Source: Synanceia verrucosa
Taxonomy: Eukaryota; Chordata; Actinopteri; Perciformes; Synanceiidae
Length of the DNA stretch: 64,000 nt
Direction of reading: 5' to 3'
Assembly (NCBI GenBank): GCA_029721515.1
Contig: CM056569.1
Coordinates: forward strand, 14,988,007 to 15,052,006
The notes under the pieces were generated by a model. That model was not told where the DNA came from. It saw only the letters and a list, made by a program, of their open reading frames with translations, and did no database searches. Below, in pieces: positions 48,324-59,500 of this stretch. Positions within the stretch are counted from its first letter, which is position 1; every line of letters begins with the position of its first letter. The translations under genes were made by a program, and so were the position numbers.

Positions 48324-49684
48324 TCTGCATCCCTGTGTTGCAGCATGTTTGTTGATGTCAGAGCAATCAGGGCAGCTGATACCACTCAGGAGCCCCAGAT
48401 ATCCTTGTCAAAATCCCGGATATTAACAAACAAGGCCGGGGAGACTCAGACCTATTGATTGCATTCATTCCTCTGGCACCTTCTCCTCCTTCTCCTCCAT
48501 CCACCAGTGTGGACTCTTAAGCGCTGTCCTCGGCTCATGTGCAGCTCGTGTGTCTGGACTGGCAGATCAACAGCAATATCCATCTGCTCTGGCTGGTTGT
48601 TCTTTCTTTGCTCCCTACATTGGGGCTGAAGAGGTTTCTTTTCACCTTGGACAGTGAGCGGTAGCCATCTTGCCAGCTTGTTGTTGGCCACTTTGTTCAT
48701 GGCTGGCAGCAAAGGGTCCTCTAACCAGCACAGTGCATGTCATCAGCTTTAGCTTTATGTCTTGAAGTAGAATTTACAAACACACACAGTTGTTTAAACA
48801 ATAAGAAATTTTACATTTATTAAAAGATGTCTTTTTTGTCTGTGGTTTAAATTGTATATCAAGATATAATGTTGTCAGTAAGCTGAATCACATTCATGAT
48901 GTTCACTATTCCTCAATAAATAATGGTCATAAACCAGAAGGAAATAAAAACTGTTAATTTTTCTTCAACCAGTCATTTATTGTCAGCTACCATTTTATCA
49001 CTGAAGTATTCCTGCATCTTGAAATTAAATCACAAATAATAAAAAAATATAACTAAATGAAACTGCTTTGCTTAATTGGATGTGCCTCCAACCCAAATTG
49101 ATCTTAACACCTACTGTATGCTTGTTTAAATATGAAGCACCTGCCAACAGCTCCAGTCTTTAATTAGAAATCTGACCTGACAGCAGGATCAATACTATGC
49201 ATTCTTATGACAACGTTTTTTAATTTTATTTTTGAATCATCTATTGAACACTGGAAGAAATCCAAAAGGAGCCTGAGACAGGCTGTGCTCCCTCTCATTC
49301 AGCGGAGCAGTGATGTACCGGGCGGTCCTCTCTACCCATCATGCACCTCTCTCTCTTAATGTCTCACTTCTTTTGTGACTCTCACAGTAACTGTATGGTG
49401 TAAAGTCTACCTGAGCCATCACAGAGTGATGTGACATGTCATTCTTATAGGACGCCTCAGTGTTAGTTTCAGCTGTTTATTAAACATTATATACTATTAG
49501 TGTATTTATACCACTGAAATGTAGAATTCAGGATTTGAAGTGGTCTCATTTTTCTTGCTTATATTTTCTTTGTTATTATTATTATGCCTCATGGCTATGT
49601 TGCTTCTATTTAAAAAACTTGCCTAATTGGATAATGTGGTGTTTTTAAAAGTCACAAGGACATGCAGAATGCAGTTAGGGAGAA
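47473..49684. other. Intronic sequence, no gene recognised
   Basis: It contains the (CA)20 microsatellite at 48281. Otherwise no structure is recognised. Confidence 0.5.
48281..48320. repeat. (CA)20 microsatellite
   Basis: Perfect 40 bp dinucleotide run. Confidence 0.97.
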
Positions 49685-49749
49685 TTTTTTTTTTTTTTTT
49701 TTTTTTTAAAGAACTGACAAAACAGTCTTTTTTTTTTTTTTTTTTTTTT
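49685..49749. repeat. Paired T-runs (T23 and T22)
   Basis: Two long T-runs (49685-49707 and 49728-49749) are separated by a 20 bp spacer, AAAGAACTGACAAAACAGTC. They lie about 350 nt before microexon 2. On the other strand this could be two retroposon A-tails. Confidence 0.9.
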
Positions 49750-50057
49750 AATTAGTTTGAGTTCCCGGAAGAGTTATTTGCAGTGTGGAGAGAAGTGGAA
49801 AGTGAATGTCAAGAAGTTGGCTGTGGTCTGAGAGGTCCTCTCATGACCTTTAGGACTTGTTTTCGATAGAAACTCTCAATGCTGCCCTCTGATCATCCCT
49901 GGTAGTTGTTTCTCCTCCACCGTCTCAATTAGCAGCTCTGTTGAGGCTTATGTGTGGGAAGACATCTGATGCTAATTGCAGTCTGACTTTTTTTTTTCCC
50001 CCCTCCCAGTGCTATTATACGTCATTTTGTGAGCATGACATTTAGCTTTGTTCTTTG

Positions 50058-50098
50058 AACTGATCTTTTTTCTCTCTCTCTTTCTCCTTCCTCTACAG
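50058..50098 (+). promoter_or_regulatory. Acceptor region of microexon 2: branch motif plus CU tract
   Basis: ACTGAT is followed by a pure pyrimidine run with repeated CTCTCT and then CTACAG, a strong acceptor for so short an exon. The same sequence is a PTB-type binding site, so splice strength and repression may compete here, as at known neural microexons. No TGC motif of the SRRM4 type sits between tract and AG. Confidence 0.5.
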
Positions 50099-50116
50099 GT
50101 GACTCATCTCAAGTCG
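50099..50116 (+). CDS. nrxn2: Probable second neurexin SS1 microexon (18 nt, encodes GDSSQV)
   Basis: An ACTGAT branch-like motif lies about 35 nt upstream, followed by an uninterrupted CU tract (TCTCTCTCTCTTTCTCC and CTTCCTCTACAG) with no internal AG. Then come 18 nt and a perfect GTAAGT donor. The exon is phase 1 to phase 1, exactly the phase left by the 30 nt exon 32.9 kb upstream. Joined, the two read GLAHLTLNDQ-GDSSQV-G. In mammalian neurexins SS1 is built from several short cassette exons of this phase before the constitutive KEE(F/Y)xATF exon, so position and phase fit. I do not recognise GDSSQV from a mammalian neurexin. It may be a fish-specific SS1 cassette, or a near-perfect decoy pair of splice sites. 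A transcript would settle it. No other frame or longer exon at this site has usable splice signals. Confidence 0.62.
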
Positions 50117-53100
50117 GTAAGTCGACTTCTTTCTAAACAGCCACTTATGCCTGTTGTTTAATATCACCTGCTGCCATGGCAACCGTCTTTATTATACAAT
50201 GTAGTTATGCTTGTGCAAACACTTGCAGGCACACAAACATTCAAACCACCAATTATATCTTTTAATTTTCATCTGCAAACACAAAGAGCAATGCAACTTT
50301 CTTTTGAAGAGCTGCTAACTGTTCGCTGCAGACGTCATGCTCTCTCTGCCTTCCCCCCTCGCTCTCATTTTCATTTGGTATGCGTTGCGGTTATTTCATA
50401 TTGTCTACTACATTAGCTTTGTTTTCTTGGAAAAGACACAATGCTTAGTGCCTACTTACTAAGCTCATGAACTGTGTTACTAATGTTAATGCACATTCCA
50501 AACGTTTCACTGAATGAATAGCCAGTTTGAATTGCATTGTACTGTTCAATGTGGATATGCTGCACTGATCATGCCAGGATTCATTGAGTAGTTTAGTGTT
50601 TGTGGATGTGGCTCATGCGGTGGCTCAGATTCAGTGGTGATTCAGATTTAGAGGTATGAGCTTTAGTAGAAATCATTACTGTGTGAGCTTGGACATATAC
50701 ACTTTGTTCATCTACTAGGAAGACCTTCAGTCTGTGTGTTTGGGTGCTTCCCATGTTTAGATGGGTCTTTCAGATGTACCATGCATGACCTCACTGCTGC
50801 AGCTCACTTTCATTCAGCTGGCTCTTCCACATTACACTAAATTTCAAAATGACCCAGGGAAATGCAAAGTTATGGGCAAATTCCATTTCATCCTCCATGT
50901 TGTTGTGTACGAGACTTACAGGCTCTGGACCGTTAAGTCATTTATTAAAACGCAGGCAGAGGCTTTATCTGCAAATGTGCTGACATGTCACAGTGAGCTA
51001 GCTTTCTATCAGCATATCATTTGGAATCAGTGGGGGCGGAAGACATGAGCGAGGAATAGTGGGATGAGAGCAGAGATGGACAGACTAATGGGACGTGTCA
51101 ACACCTCACACAAACAGTGAGAAAACGAGATGAGTAGAGTTTAAAACTCTCGCTCACAGCACTTTGCAGCAGCCAACTCCTGCTTTAGTGATGTGTCAGT
51201 GTTATCGCTCGCCTCCTAATAATTAGCTTTGTCTCGCAGCGGTACCTACTGTGCATTGGGAATGTGCAATAGCAATCAGCACTGCAGAATGTGTATTGGG
51301 AAAAACCCATGGAGCCATTATCACATGGTCATGATGAAGCATTTTTTAAGCAATCCCACAGTGAATCTATTCCCCTGTACCTCTTGATCCTTATTCTTTA
51401 ATATTTTTTCTTGTGTGTCTACTTGTCTAGGTTTGGCCAGTGAGTATTTCACCCCGATATCTGATGTTGTCTGAATATTAATGTGACATTTTGTCTGACA
51501 GTGGTGGTGGTTTGGTAGGGGACATGGGTTGCAATGCAGAGTGGGGACAAAACTCAAATACCACACCCATTTCTTACCACACTGCAAGAATCAAGATCCA
51601 GAGAAGGGGAAATAATATTAATAAAAAAAAAAGATTAATTAAAATTTGATCTGGAGGGCAGTGAAAATTGAGTTTCATGTTCATTAAGACCACTGGGCAA
51701 AGAAAAGGGAGATAATTCAGTTATAAGCTGTTTCTGTGGCAGTCTGCAAATTCACCATAGAAGGGACGTATGCATTTTTGTGTCGTGCATACTTTGTAGA
51801 CGTTTGAGCTTCCATCCAGAAATATTCCACCAGCCTGTCATTATGCATTTCCCCAGCAGCTCAGCTCATTGTTCTTTGATTTATTTTTTGCTCTGCACAC
51901 ACTGGAGCATATAGAGTATTTAACAGAACAACAGCACTGTAGTGCAAAAGTAGGAGTAAGGCAAAGTGCAGTTAATCAAATTTAGATTTTTTTGTCAATG
52001 TCTATTTTCTGTGTAATTACAGTTTTGACAAAAAACAGACCCTGTCTACTTTACTATACTGTTATTGTTATTTATTAACTGTGCAAAAGTCATATTTTTG
52101 CAGTGAGCCAGTCATTAACAGCTTACTGTGTGACGCAGCACCAGGTTTGTTCCGTCAGTGTTATTGGTCTAAACTAGTGTTGTTTTCCTTCTTTCCTTTA
52201 AAATTGGACAGGCTGTGTCTCGCTTACATCATCGGCATCCACAGTGCAGTGACTGTCACATCTAGCACCACACCACTGAAATAATTTGACAAGGGGTGTT
52301 GCGAAATACATCATTGCTGGAGTTAATATTGCCACTTTTCTCAACAGTCTAGAAGTTGTTTTTTTTTCCATTCACTGGCAGGCTTATGAGGGAGGCAGTG
52401 GCAGAGGTAATTGTTGTCCCTAACTGTAGAGGCAGACAGGCACACTACAAACACAGATCCTTATCCTACTGCTGAGTTTCATTCTGACTCCAAAAGCTGG
52501 CATTGGCAGAGGCAGAGACATCTTTCTGTGCACATCTCTCTCAAGCCTTGTTCTCCTCCGCTCAGATGATTAGCATCTCTCTTTATTCTCTCCACCTCCC
52601 TTGAATGCCAACCTCAGGCTAGTCAGAGCCAGCAGAAGCCTCTTCAAACTGATGCTGCAATGGGATTGGCCTGCTCACCACACCACATGCTCAGTGAAGC
52701 ACACATCTACAATTAGGATGAGGAAATGAGGGATTCAAGCTCTCTGTTGGATGGAGGGTGGCACTTAGAAGAGCGTATTGTTTCTCTCCACACTCCCCAT
52801 GTGAAATGTCCGATTGTCAGACAAAGACATCAGAAAATGTGTGTATTCTTTTTAAAATCTACTCACAGTTCTCTTCATACCGACACCCAAACTTGTATGT
52901 GGCATTGTGTTGCTGGAAAATTCAGTATAACATGCAGTTGCTTTATAGTGCACCAATGCAGGCATGAAGAAACCAGCCCACTGTTAACATTCGTTCACAA
53001 CTGTCTTCATTTCTGAATTTCTTTCATCACCTCAATCATTAAAATGCTCCACACTGAGGCATCGCTGCGTTTGACAGCAGCGACCTGTCTCAAACATCAG

Positions 53101-55610
53101 CCACAAACATGGAAACCAAGACAGTAAAAACACTAGTTTCCCTGGAAACACAGCCAGTACATAAGTTATTTTCCCTGCCTGGTGATGAATAGAACGGCCT
53201 CAAAACAGCACAACAAAATGACCCATCTGCAATAAAACTCCTGAGCCCGTGGCCACATTTACATACTAGAGGAGGCCGGTAATGAGATAGCTACCTGAGA
53301 TAATTGCTACTCAAGGCGTCCGGCTCTCACTTCTTACCACAGGGAACCGGTTTAACTCACCGCAATTAAATGTCCACTCATTTGCTCCATTTGAGGCTCC
53401 ATTTATGCCATTTTATGCTCCACTGTGTCTTACCACAACAGTGGCTTGTATAGTGGGCTGATACTGTACATGGATGTATGGTTTGGAAAATGATAGCCAG
53501 ATGAGGAAGTAATAATAATTTGTGTTCCTACTACTCTATTTAAACAGCTCACTTCCCCCGGCAATAAAATGCATCTCACATTTGGACTCGATCCCGATTA
53601 GCTGGATTACATTTGCAACTGATGATAAATGTTTCTTTCCCTATTATCAAACAGGTTTTTTTTTTTTAAATCCTGAATCCTGGCCCTGTTTTTGACAGGC
53701 TGTTCTTGGATTTGTATGTTCCTGTTGTTGGTATGCCTACATTGGGTTCTAATGGCTCTTTCTTGCTATTGAAGAAGGCAGCTTTTGTCACTTAGGAGTC
53801 AGAACAGATGTTAGTTCTAGGTGGAAAAGGAATTACTGGTACGATGTTTGTGTCTTCCAGTATATGAAACCATAAAGACCTGGCTCTATATTCACTGTGA
53901 ATGTGCCATGGCTTAGAAATAACATCATTAAAGCTAATGGCAATAAATCCTGATTAGTAAAATGCTAATATTGCTGACAGTGACTCTCTAACTGCTTTGC
54001 TGACCTCTTTTTTGGAAGCTGGAAAAGTCCCTGGCATGGCAATCACTCAATCTGACTGCTGTTATATTTTATCCTCATCTTGTCTCAAATGAATAAATTA
54101 AACTCTAATATCTCAGGCTGCCGAGAAATTGCGCCGGATTGTTATAAATGATGGCGTGCCGATAGCGTATGATCACTGAGCTTGGTGTGTTCAGTGGAGC
54201 GGTGCGAGGCTACACACTAGGAATAAGAGATGGAGAGCACTGCTAGGTCTACATGGACTCCAGCATGGGAAGATCCACAACATCCGCCCCCATTAGCCTC
54301 AGAGTAATTGCAGACACCGATGAACATTTCAAATCACTAATCCACAAATCAAAGAGAAGTTACACAGATCACAACCTAATTTCCTTCACTCAAAAAACAC
54401 AACTTAATCGCAACGCAGAGGAGACTTACTTCCTGTATTTACTAATCAGCTGGCATGAGGCTCAGGCTTCCTGAAGAAATGACGTCACTGCAGAACGGTA
54501 AAAGTAATGCGAGCTTTGTGGAAGTAAAAATGTGGATTTATGACAAGCGAGTCTGCAGATTCTTTAACTTGCAATAGGGTGCCACATACTGTACACTGTG
54601 CAGACAATGTCTCCTGAGGAAGAGTTTAGTGTGTGGGTACAAAGCTGGGTGGGGGTGGTGGGGGAGTGCAGGGAAAAACAGCATACAGAGATGAAAGGTT
54701 GGGGGTGCATGTCAAAGAGGTGAGCTCAGAGTGTGCCAGTTTTTGTTTTTTTTTGTGCATGCAGTTCACATTTCTTGTATAACAGTGGCAGAATCGTGAG
54801 GACGCAAGACTATGAACAGAAAAAGAAAAAAAAAAACTTTATCCGTCCATCTTGACCTAACCTTGTGGTTAATCCCTCTATGTTTTAGCATAAGTAACAG
54901 AGAAAAATGTTATTTCCTCCTTGGTTTCAGTTCATGCTATGTCCTTTGGCGTTTTTGTGGAGCCCGAGGCTGAACTTGATTACAATGCTCGGCAGGCTCA
55001 TTGCAGATCTATTAGGATGATTTGACTCCATGAGGGGATGGAGAGAGAGAGAGAGAGGTGGCATATGAGGGGAAAAAGAGCAGAGTAATATGGTTATATT
55101 ATGGGAGCAGCAGGGTGTTTGCTAAGTATAGGGCCAGCCCTGTTGTAGATGAGCCTCACTGCCCTGAAGCTGCACCGCTTAGAGGGAGCGTTCATTAACA
55201 GCTACAGCTTATTACCAGCAGCTGGTGCCGGCTACTGCCCAGGGCCTATTGCATACATTAATACACACCGTCACACACACAACACATACACACACACACA
55301 CATCTGCACACTTCTGCTGTCATTACGACTTTAAAACTGACTACCTTCATTCCTTTTTTTGGTGTATATGATGCTGTGAAATCACACTGTAAGCAGGAGA
55401 TAAGACACATGACGATGGATTGACACACTCTGTGTGCTGTGGCATGAATTCAGCCATGATGATGGCGCTGATAACCTGTTGATCAAATGGATTCTGTAGG
55501 TGGTTTGACTGATGGTGGCTGTCTCTGCACATGTTAATTACACAGCTCCTCTACTGTTTGTTCCCACTTAGACCACTGCTGCTATGCTGCTTCCAGATCC
55601 ATACAACACA
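50117..55610. other. Intron after microexon 2, no further exon recognised
   Basis: The constitutive neurexin exon that should follow SS1 (KEE-x-VATF type) is not here. An RFX X-box-like palindrome lies at 50170-50183. A-runs, (GA)n at 55041-55057 and imperfect CA repeats at 55272-55301 are present. No bounded transposon found. Confidence 0.5.
50170..50183. promoter_or_regulatory. X-box-like palindrome (GCTGCCATGGCAAC)
   Basis: The reverse complement GTTGCCATGGCAGC matches the RFX X-box GTTNCCATGGNAAC apart from one base near the end. It lies 54 nt downstream of microexon 2. It may be a DNA site in an intronic enhancer or a chance match. Confidence 0.25.
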
Positions 55611-55612
55611 TG

Positions 55613-56450
55613 TTCTCTCTTGGTTCTCTCTGGTTCTCTCTGGTTTTCTCTTGGTTCTCTCTGGTTCTCTCTGGTTTTCTCTGGTTCTCTCTGGTTCTCT
55701 CTGGTTTTCTCTGGTTCTCTCTTGGTTCTCTCTGGTTCTCTCTTGGTTCTCTCTGGTTCTCTCTGGTTCTCTCTTGGTTCTCTCTTGGTTCTCTCTTGGT
55801 TCTCTCTGGTTCTCTCTTGGTTCTCTCTTGGTTCTCTCTGGTTCTCTCTTGGTTCTCTCTGGTTCTCTCTTGGTTCTCTCTGGTTCTCTCTGGTTCTCTC
55901 TTGGTTCTCTCTGGTTCTCTCTTGGTTCTCTCTGGTTCTCTCTGGTTCTCTCTTGGCTCTGTTTTGGTTCTCTCTGGTTCTCTCTTGATTCTCTCTGGTT
56001 TTTTGTGGTTCTCTCTTGGTTCTCTCTGGTTTTCTCTGGTTTTCTCTGGTTCTCTCTTGGTTCACTCTGTCTCTCTCTTGGTTTTCTCTGGTTCTCTCTG
56101 GTTCTCTCTGGTTTTCTCTGGTTCTCTCTAGTTATCTCTTGGTTCTCTCTGGTTTTCTCTTGGTTCTCTCTTGGTTTTATCTGGTTCGCTCTGGTTTTCT
56201 CTGGTTCTCTCTTGGTTCTCTTTGGTTTTCTCTGGTTCGCTCTAGTTCTCTTGGTTCTCTCTGGTTCCTTCTTGGTTATCTCTTGGTTCTCTCCGGTTCT
56301 CTCTTAGTTCTCGCTTAGTTCTTTTTGATTCTCTCTTGGTTCTCTCTTAGTTCCCTCTGGTTCTCTCTGGTTCTCTCTTGGTTCTCTCTTGGTTCTCTCT
56401 GGTTTTCTCTGGTTCGCTCTAGTTCTCTTGGTTCTCTCTTGGTTCTCCAG
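55613..56450. repeat. CT-rich minisatellite, 10/11 bp units, about 75-80 copies
   Basis: Units alternate between GGTTCTCTCT (10 bp) and GGTTCTCTCTT (11 bp), with scattered variants (GGTTTTCTCT, GGTTCGCTCT). Divergence increases toward the right. The flanks are homologous to the inside of the HE1-type SINE: ACATGTTCTC on the left, and CAGCTTCCTTCCTCAGTCCA onward on the right. The SINE itself has one GGGTTCTCTCTGGT at the equivalent place. The array therefore appears to be an expansion of an internal SINE segment. The long frames on both strands are repeat artefacts. Confidence 0.93.
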
Positions 56451-56552
56451 CTTCCTTCCTCAGTCCAAAGACAGCCAGCTCAGGTTAACTGGTGACTCTA
56501 AACTGGTTCTAGGTCTGAATGGTTTCTCTCTTTATGTGTTGGTCCTGTGATG
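56451..56552 (+). mobile_element. SINE fragment to the right of the minisatellite
   Basis: TCAGTCCAAAGACA, CAGGTTAACTGGTGACTCTAA and CTCTTTATGTGTTGGTCCTG correspond in order to the SINE body segment after GGTTCTCTCTGG. Homology ends at about 56552 (CTGTGATG). The tRNA-like head and the 3' tail are missing. Confidence 0.75.
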
Positions 56553-59500
56553 TTCTGCTGACACCTTATTTTATATAAGACATATTCAAAATAATTCTAG
56601 CTGCTGATGCACATGTTTCAGTAATTGTAGCTCTTGAAACATTTCCCAACATGAAGCTGTAGCAGCTCCAGGGCTGGACAGTTAGCAGTAATTAAATGAG
56701 TGTAAATCTCCCAGGCTTATTTAAAGGATTGGTAACTATTTACAGCACCTTCTGTAACACTCACATTGATATTAAAAGAGTTAAAAGTAGTTAATGCATT
56801 ATTGCTTAGGATAGATTTTTAATAAATATTATGATATAAATACTTAGTTCTGCTTCACCAATCTTTAGACAAGAAAAATCACTGCCAGGAAACAAAGTTC
56901 ACCCAATGTCTGTCACATCGTTCCACGTTTGACAATCATACATCTGTCTGTTTCCAGAGATGCAGCTCCTTATATCCAGTCCTGAAGCACTCACACACAG
57001 TCTGTCTGTAAGGCATCATTGGAAGTGACATCTCAATCTTCATCAGATGTCAAATGTGGTCAATAATGGAACAGGGTGTAAACAAAGTGCTTGACAGGAT
57101 CAAAATAATGAAAGGAAAAAAAGGGGAAATAAAAAAGATGAAAGAATGAAAAGCACCTAAAAGAAAACACAAACATAACCAATTAATGGACATTGTAAAT
57201 GCTGCTGTGGACTGTGTCAAACAAGCTTATTTTTTAAATTAGTTGTTTTTATTATTATTTTCACTTCTTAACTCTATCACACTTATTTTATCCTAAAAAA
57301 CCTAGTGTCCACATTTTATCCATCTCATTTCATTTTTAGTGACATCAAACAGTAAATAGTTTGAAGGGTGGCAGTGGTATTAACCAGGCTGAAGTGAGAG
57401 TGTTGAGTATATAAAACACTGGATTGTGATTCTAGTGTCAATAATGTGTGCATGTGTTTTTTTTTTTCTTTCTGTAAATCTAAGAATGAATGCAGCGATC
57501 CACATAGTCCATAAATCATTATGACAGGCTCTGAGCTTCTGCTACATTTAGCTGCTTTACAAACACTTTCTTCCCATTTCTCTATCCTGCATAACCTAAA
57601 CTCTGAGGCTGCTATCAGATTATAAATTGCCACAACAGAGATCAGATTTGACCTGTGTCAATGTGAAAAAAAAAAAGAAAAATCAGGTTGTGTTCTGTTT
57701 CTGCTGCACAGACACAAATGAACAGAGCACCGCTGTCACTTAAGGGGGAAAAGGTGAAATTAAAAATGCCACACTGTAGACAAAAACACAGGAGTCGCAT
57801 TGATGGCAGACAGATTAAAAACATTACATAAACACTGAGATAGAGATAAACTGTGAAACACAAGAAAATAGGACACGCTGCACTAGTTTGCTTTCATAAC
57901 AAAGATAAATGGTTGCAGCTTTCTCCATGCGCTGTATGACTGGTAAAACTAATGGTGATTTAGTGTGGACAGTGATAACACACCTGGGATGTCATAAACT
58001 TATAATCACTCCACGTTCAGGATGTTTGTGATGTTCTTTTCTCACCACAACCAAACCATTTTGGCAACTTGAAAGTATCCCATTAAAAGCTTTGACAAGT
58101 TAAGCAGTTGTTATAGTAGCACTCTCTGCACTTTTTCAGTACAGCCCGTCTCTATCACCTCATATGACAAGACACAAAGGGTTTGAAAAATATCTGTATT
58201 CAACCATCTCAGGAGCCAGGTTTGTGCTGTATCCCATCTCATAAACGTGCAGAAAAGAAGTCAGCCTCCCGTACAGGGGCCAGGAGTCTAGTTGGTAGTG
58301 TAGCTGAGGCTGCAGCACTGCTGCTCTGCTCTTTTATGGTGGACCGGCTAGCATTTGATAGCACCCTGGTTTCCTGGCTCGTCGTCTCACACAGTGTGTG
58401 GAAGCCTCTTTCTATATACAGTAAATATCTCTGTAGAGCATTCAGTGGATGCTGTCTATATGTATCCTGTATGCAAATAATCAGACAGCTGGTAGAAATG
58501 GTGCCCTTTCTCACTCCATTAACCTGTTTGTTGTTTTACTGTCGCACAAACAGGTGACCACAGGATGTCTACGTCAAAAAGTGCTTGTCAGGAGGCGTTA
58601 TTAATAACTGAATAGTTGACACAGATCAATGAAAAAAATCATATTGGTGTGTCCCCCTCTCCTTCAGCTTTTCCTCAGCAGTCCAGCGGTGTTGCCATGG
58701 AGCAAAGCATCCAGTGAGCTGCTACTTGGAGGTGATAAATGGGGGCCAATAGACCTGGAGTGTTATCAGTGCTACTAAGGTCTGCAAACTAGGAGAACAC
58801 AAGGTTTGCTCAGGGGTAGGACACAGGCAGGCTATGAGGCTACGCTTGATATATCGCTGCACAGTCACAATAGGATTCATGTTGTAGGGGCCTCAGCGGA
58901 CGATGTGGGAACAAGAGGGCCAGTCACTGCAAGAGTGTGTTTTATAGAGAGAGGGAGAGACTGTGTAATTTATGTTGGGGTGTGTGTGTGTGTGCACTGT
59001 GGAGAGTTCTCATGCAGTTTGATATGAATCACTCATAAAATTTTGTGTACTTCATTGAATGTAGTGAAGTATATTCCACTTCGCAGCAAAGATGATTGAG
59101 TTTTTACTGGAACGGCAGTGTGTGTGTGTGTGTGTGTGTGTGTGACTGATAGATTCACTTGTTAAAAAAAAAAAAAAAAAAAAGGCGTGCGGCCGTGAAA
59201 CGACCGACCAATTAAATCCAATCTGCTCCAGAGGACAGATGACATCATAAAAGTGCATCATCCTGCCCACACACACACACACTCATGGAGATACATATCT
59301 ACACACGTATTACAGCAGCACGACATCTACTTTTCTTAGAATGACATTTGGTCACTGTGCTAAAAGTGTGGACTTGACAAAAACAATCATCAGTCACTCT
59401 TTTTTTTTTTTTTTTTCTCTCAGGGCAAAGCTCAGTTACAATGTCAGATGCGAGGGAAAACTAAATGAGAAGAATTAAATGCATTTCGCCTGCATTTGAA

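Noticed and set aside
55531..56307. 258-codon + strand frame rich in SLWFSLVLSG, and a 165-codon - strand frame rich in RENQREP
   Set aside because: Both are translations of the 10/11 bp minisatellite. Any frame stays open because the repeat lacks stops.
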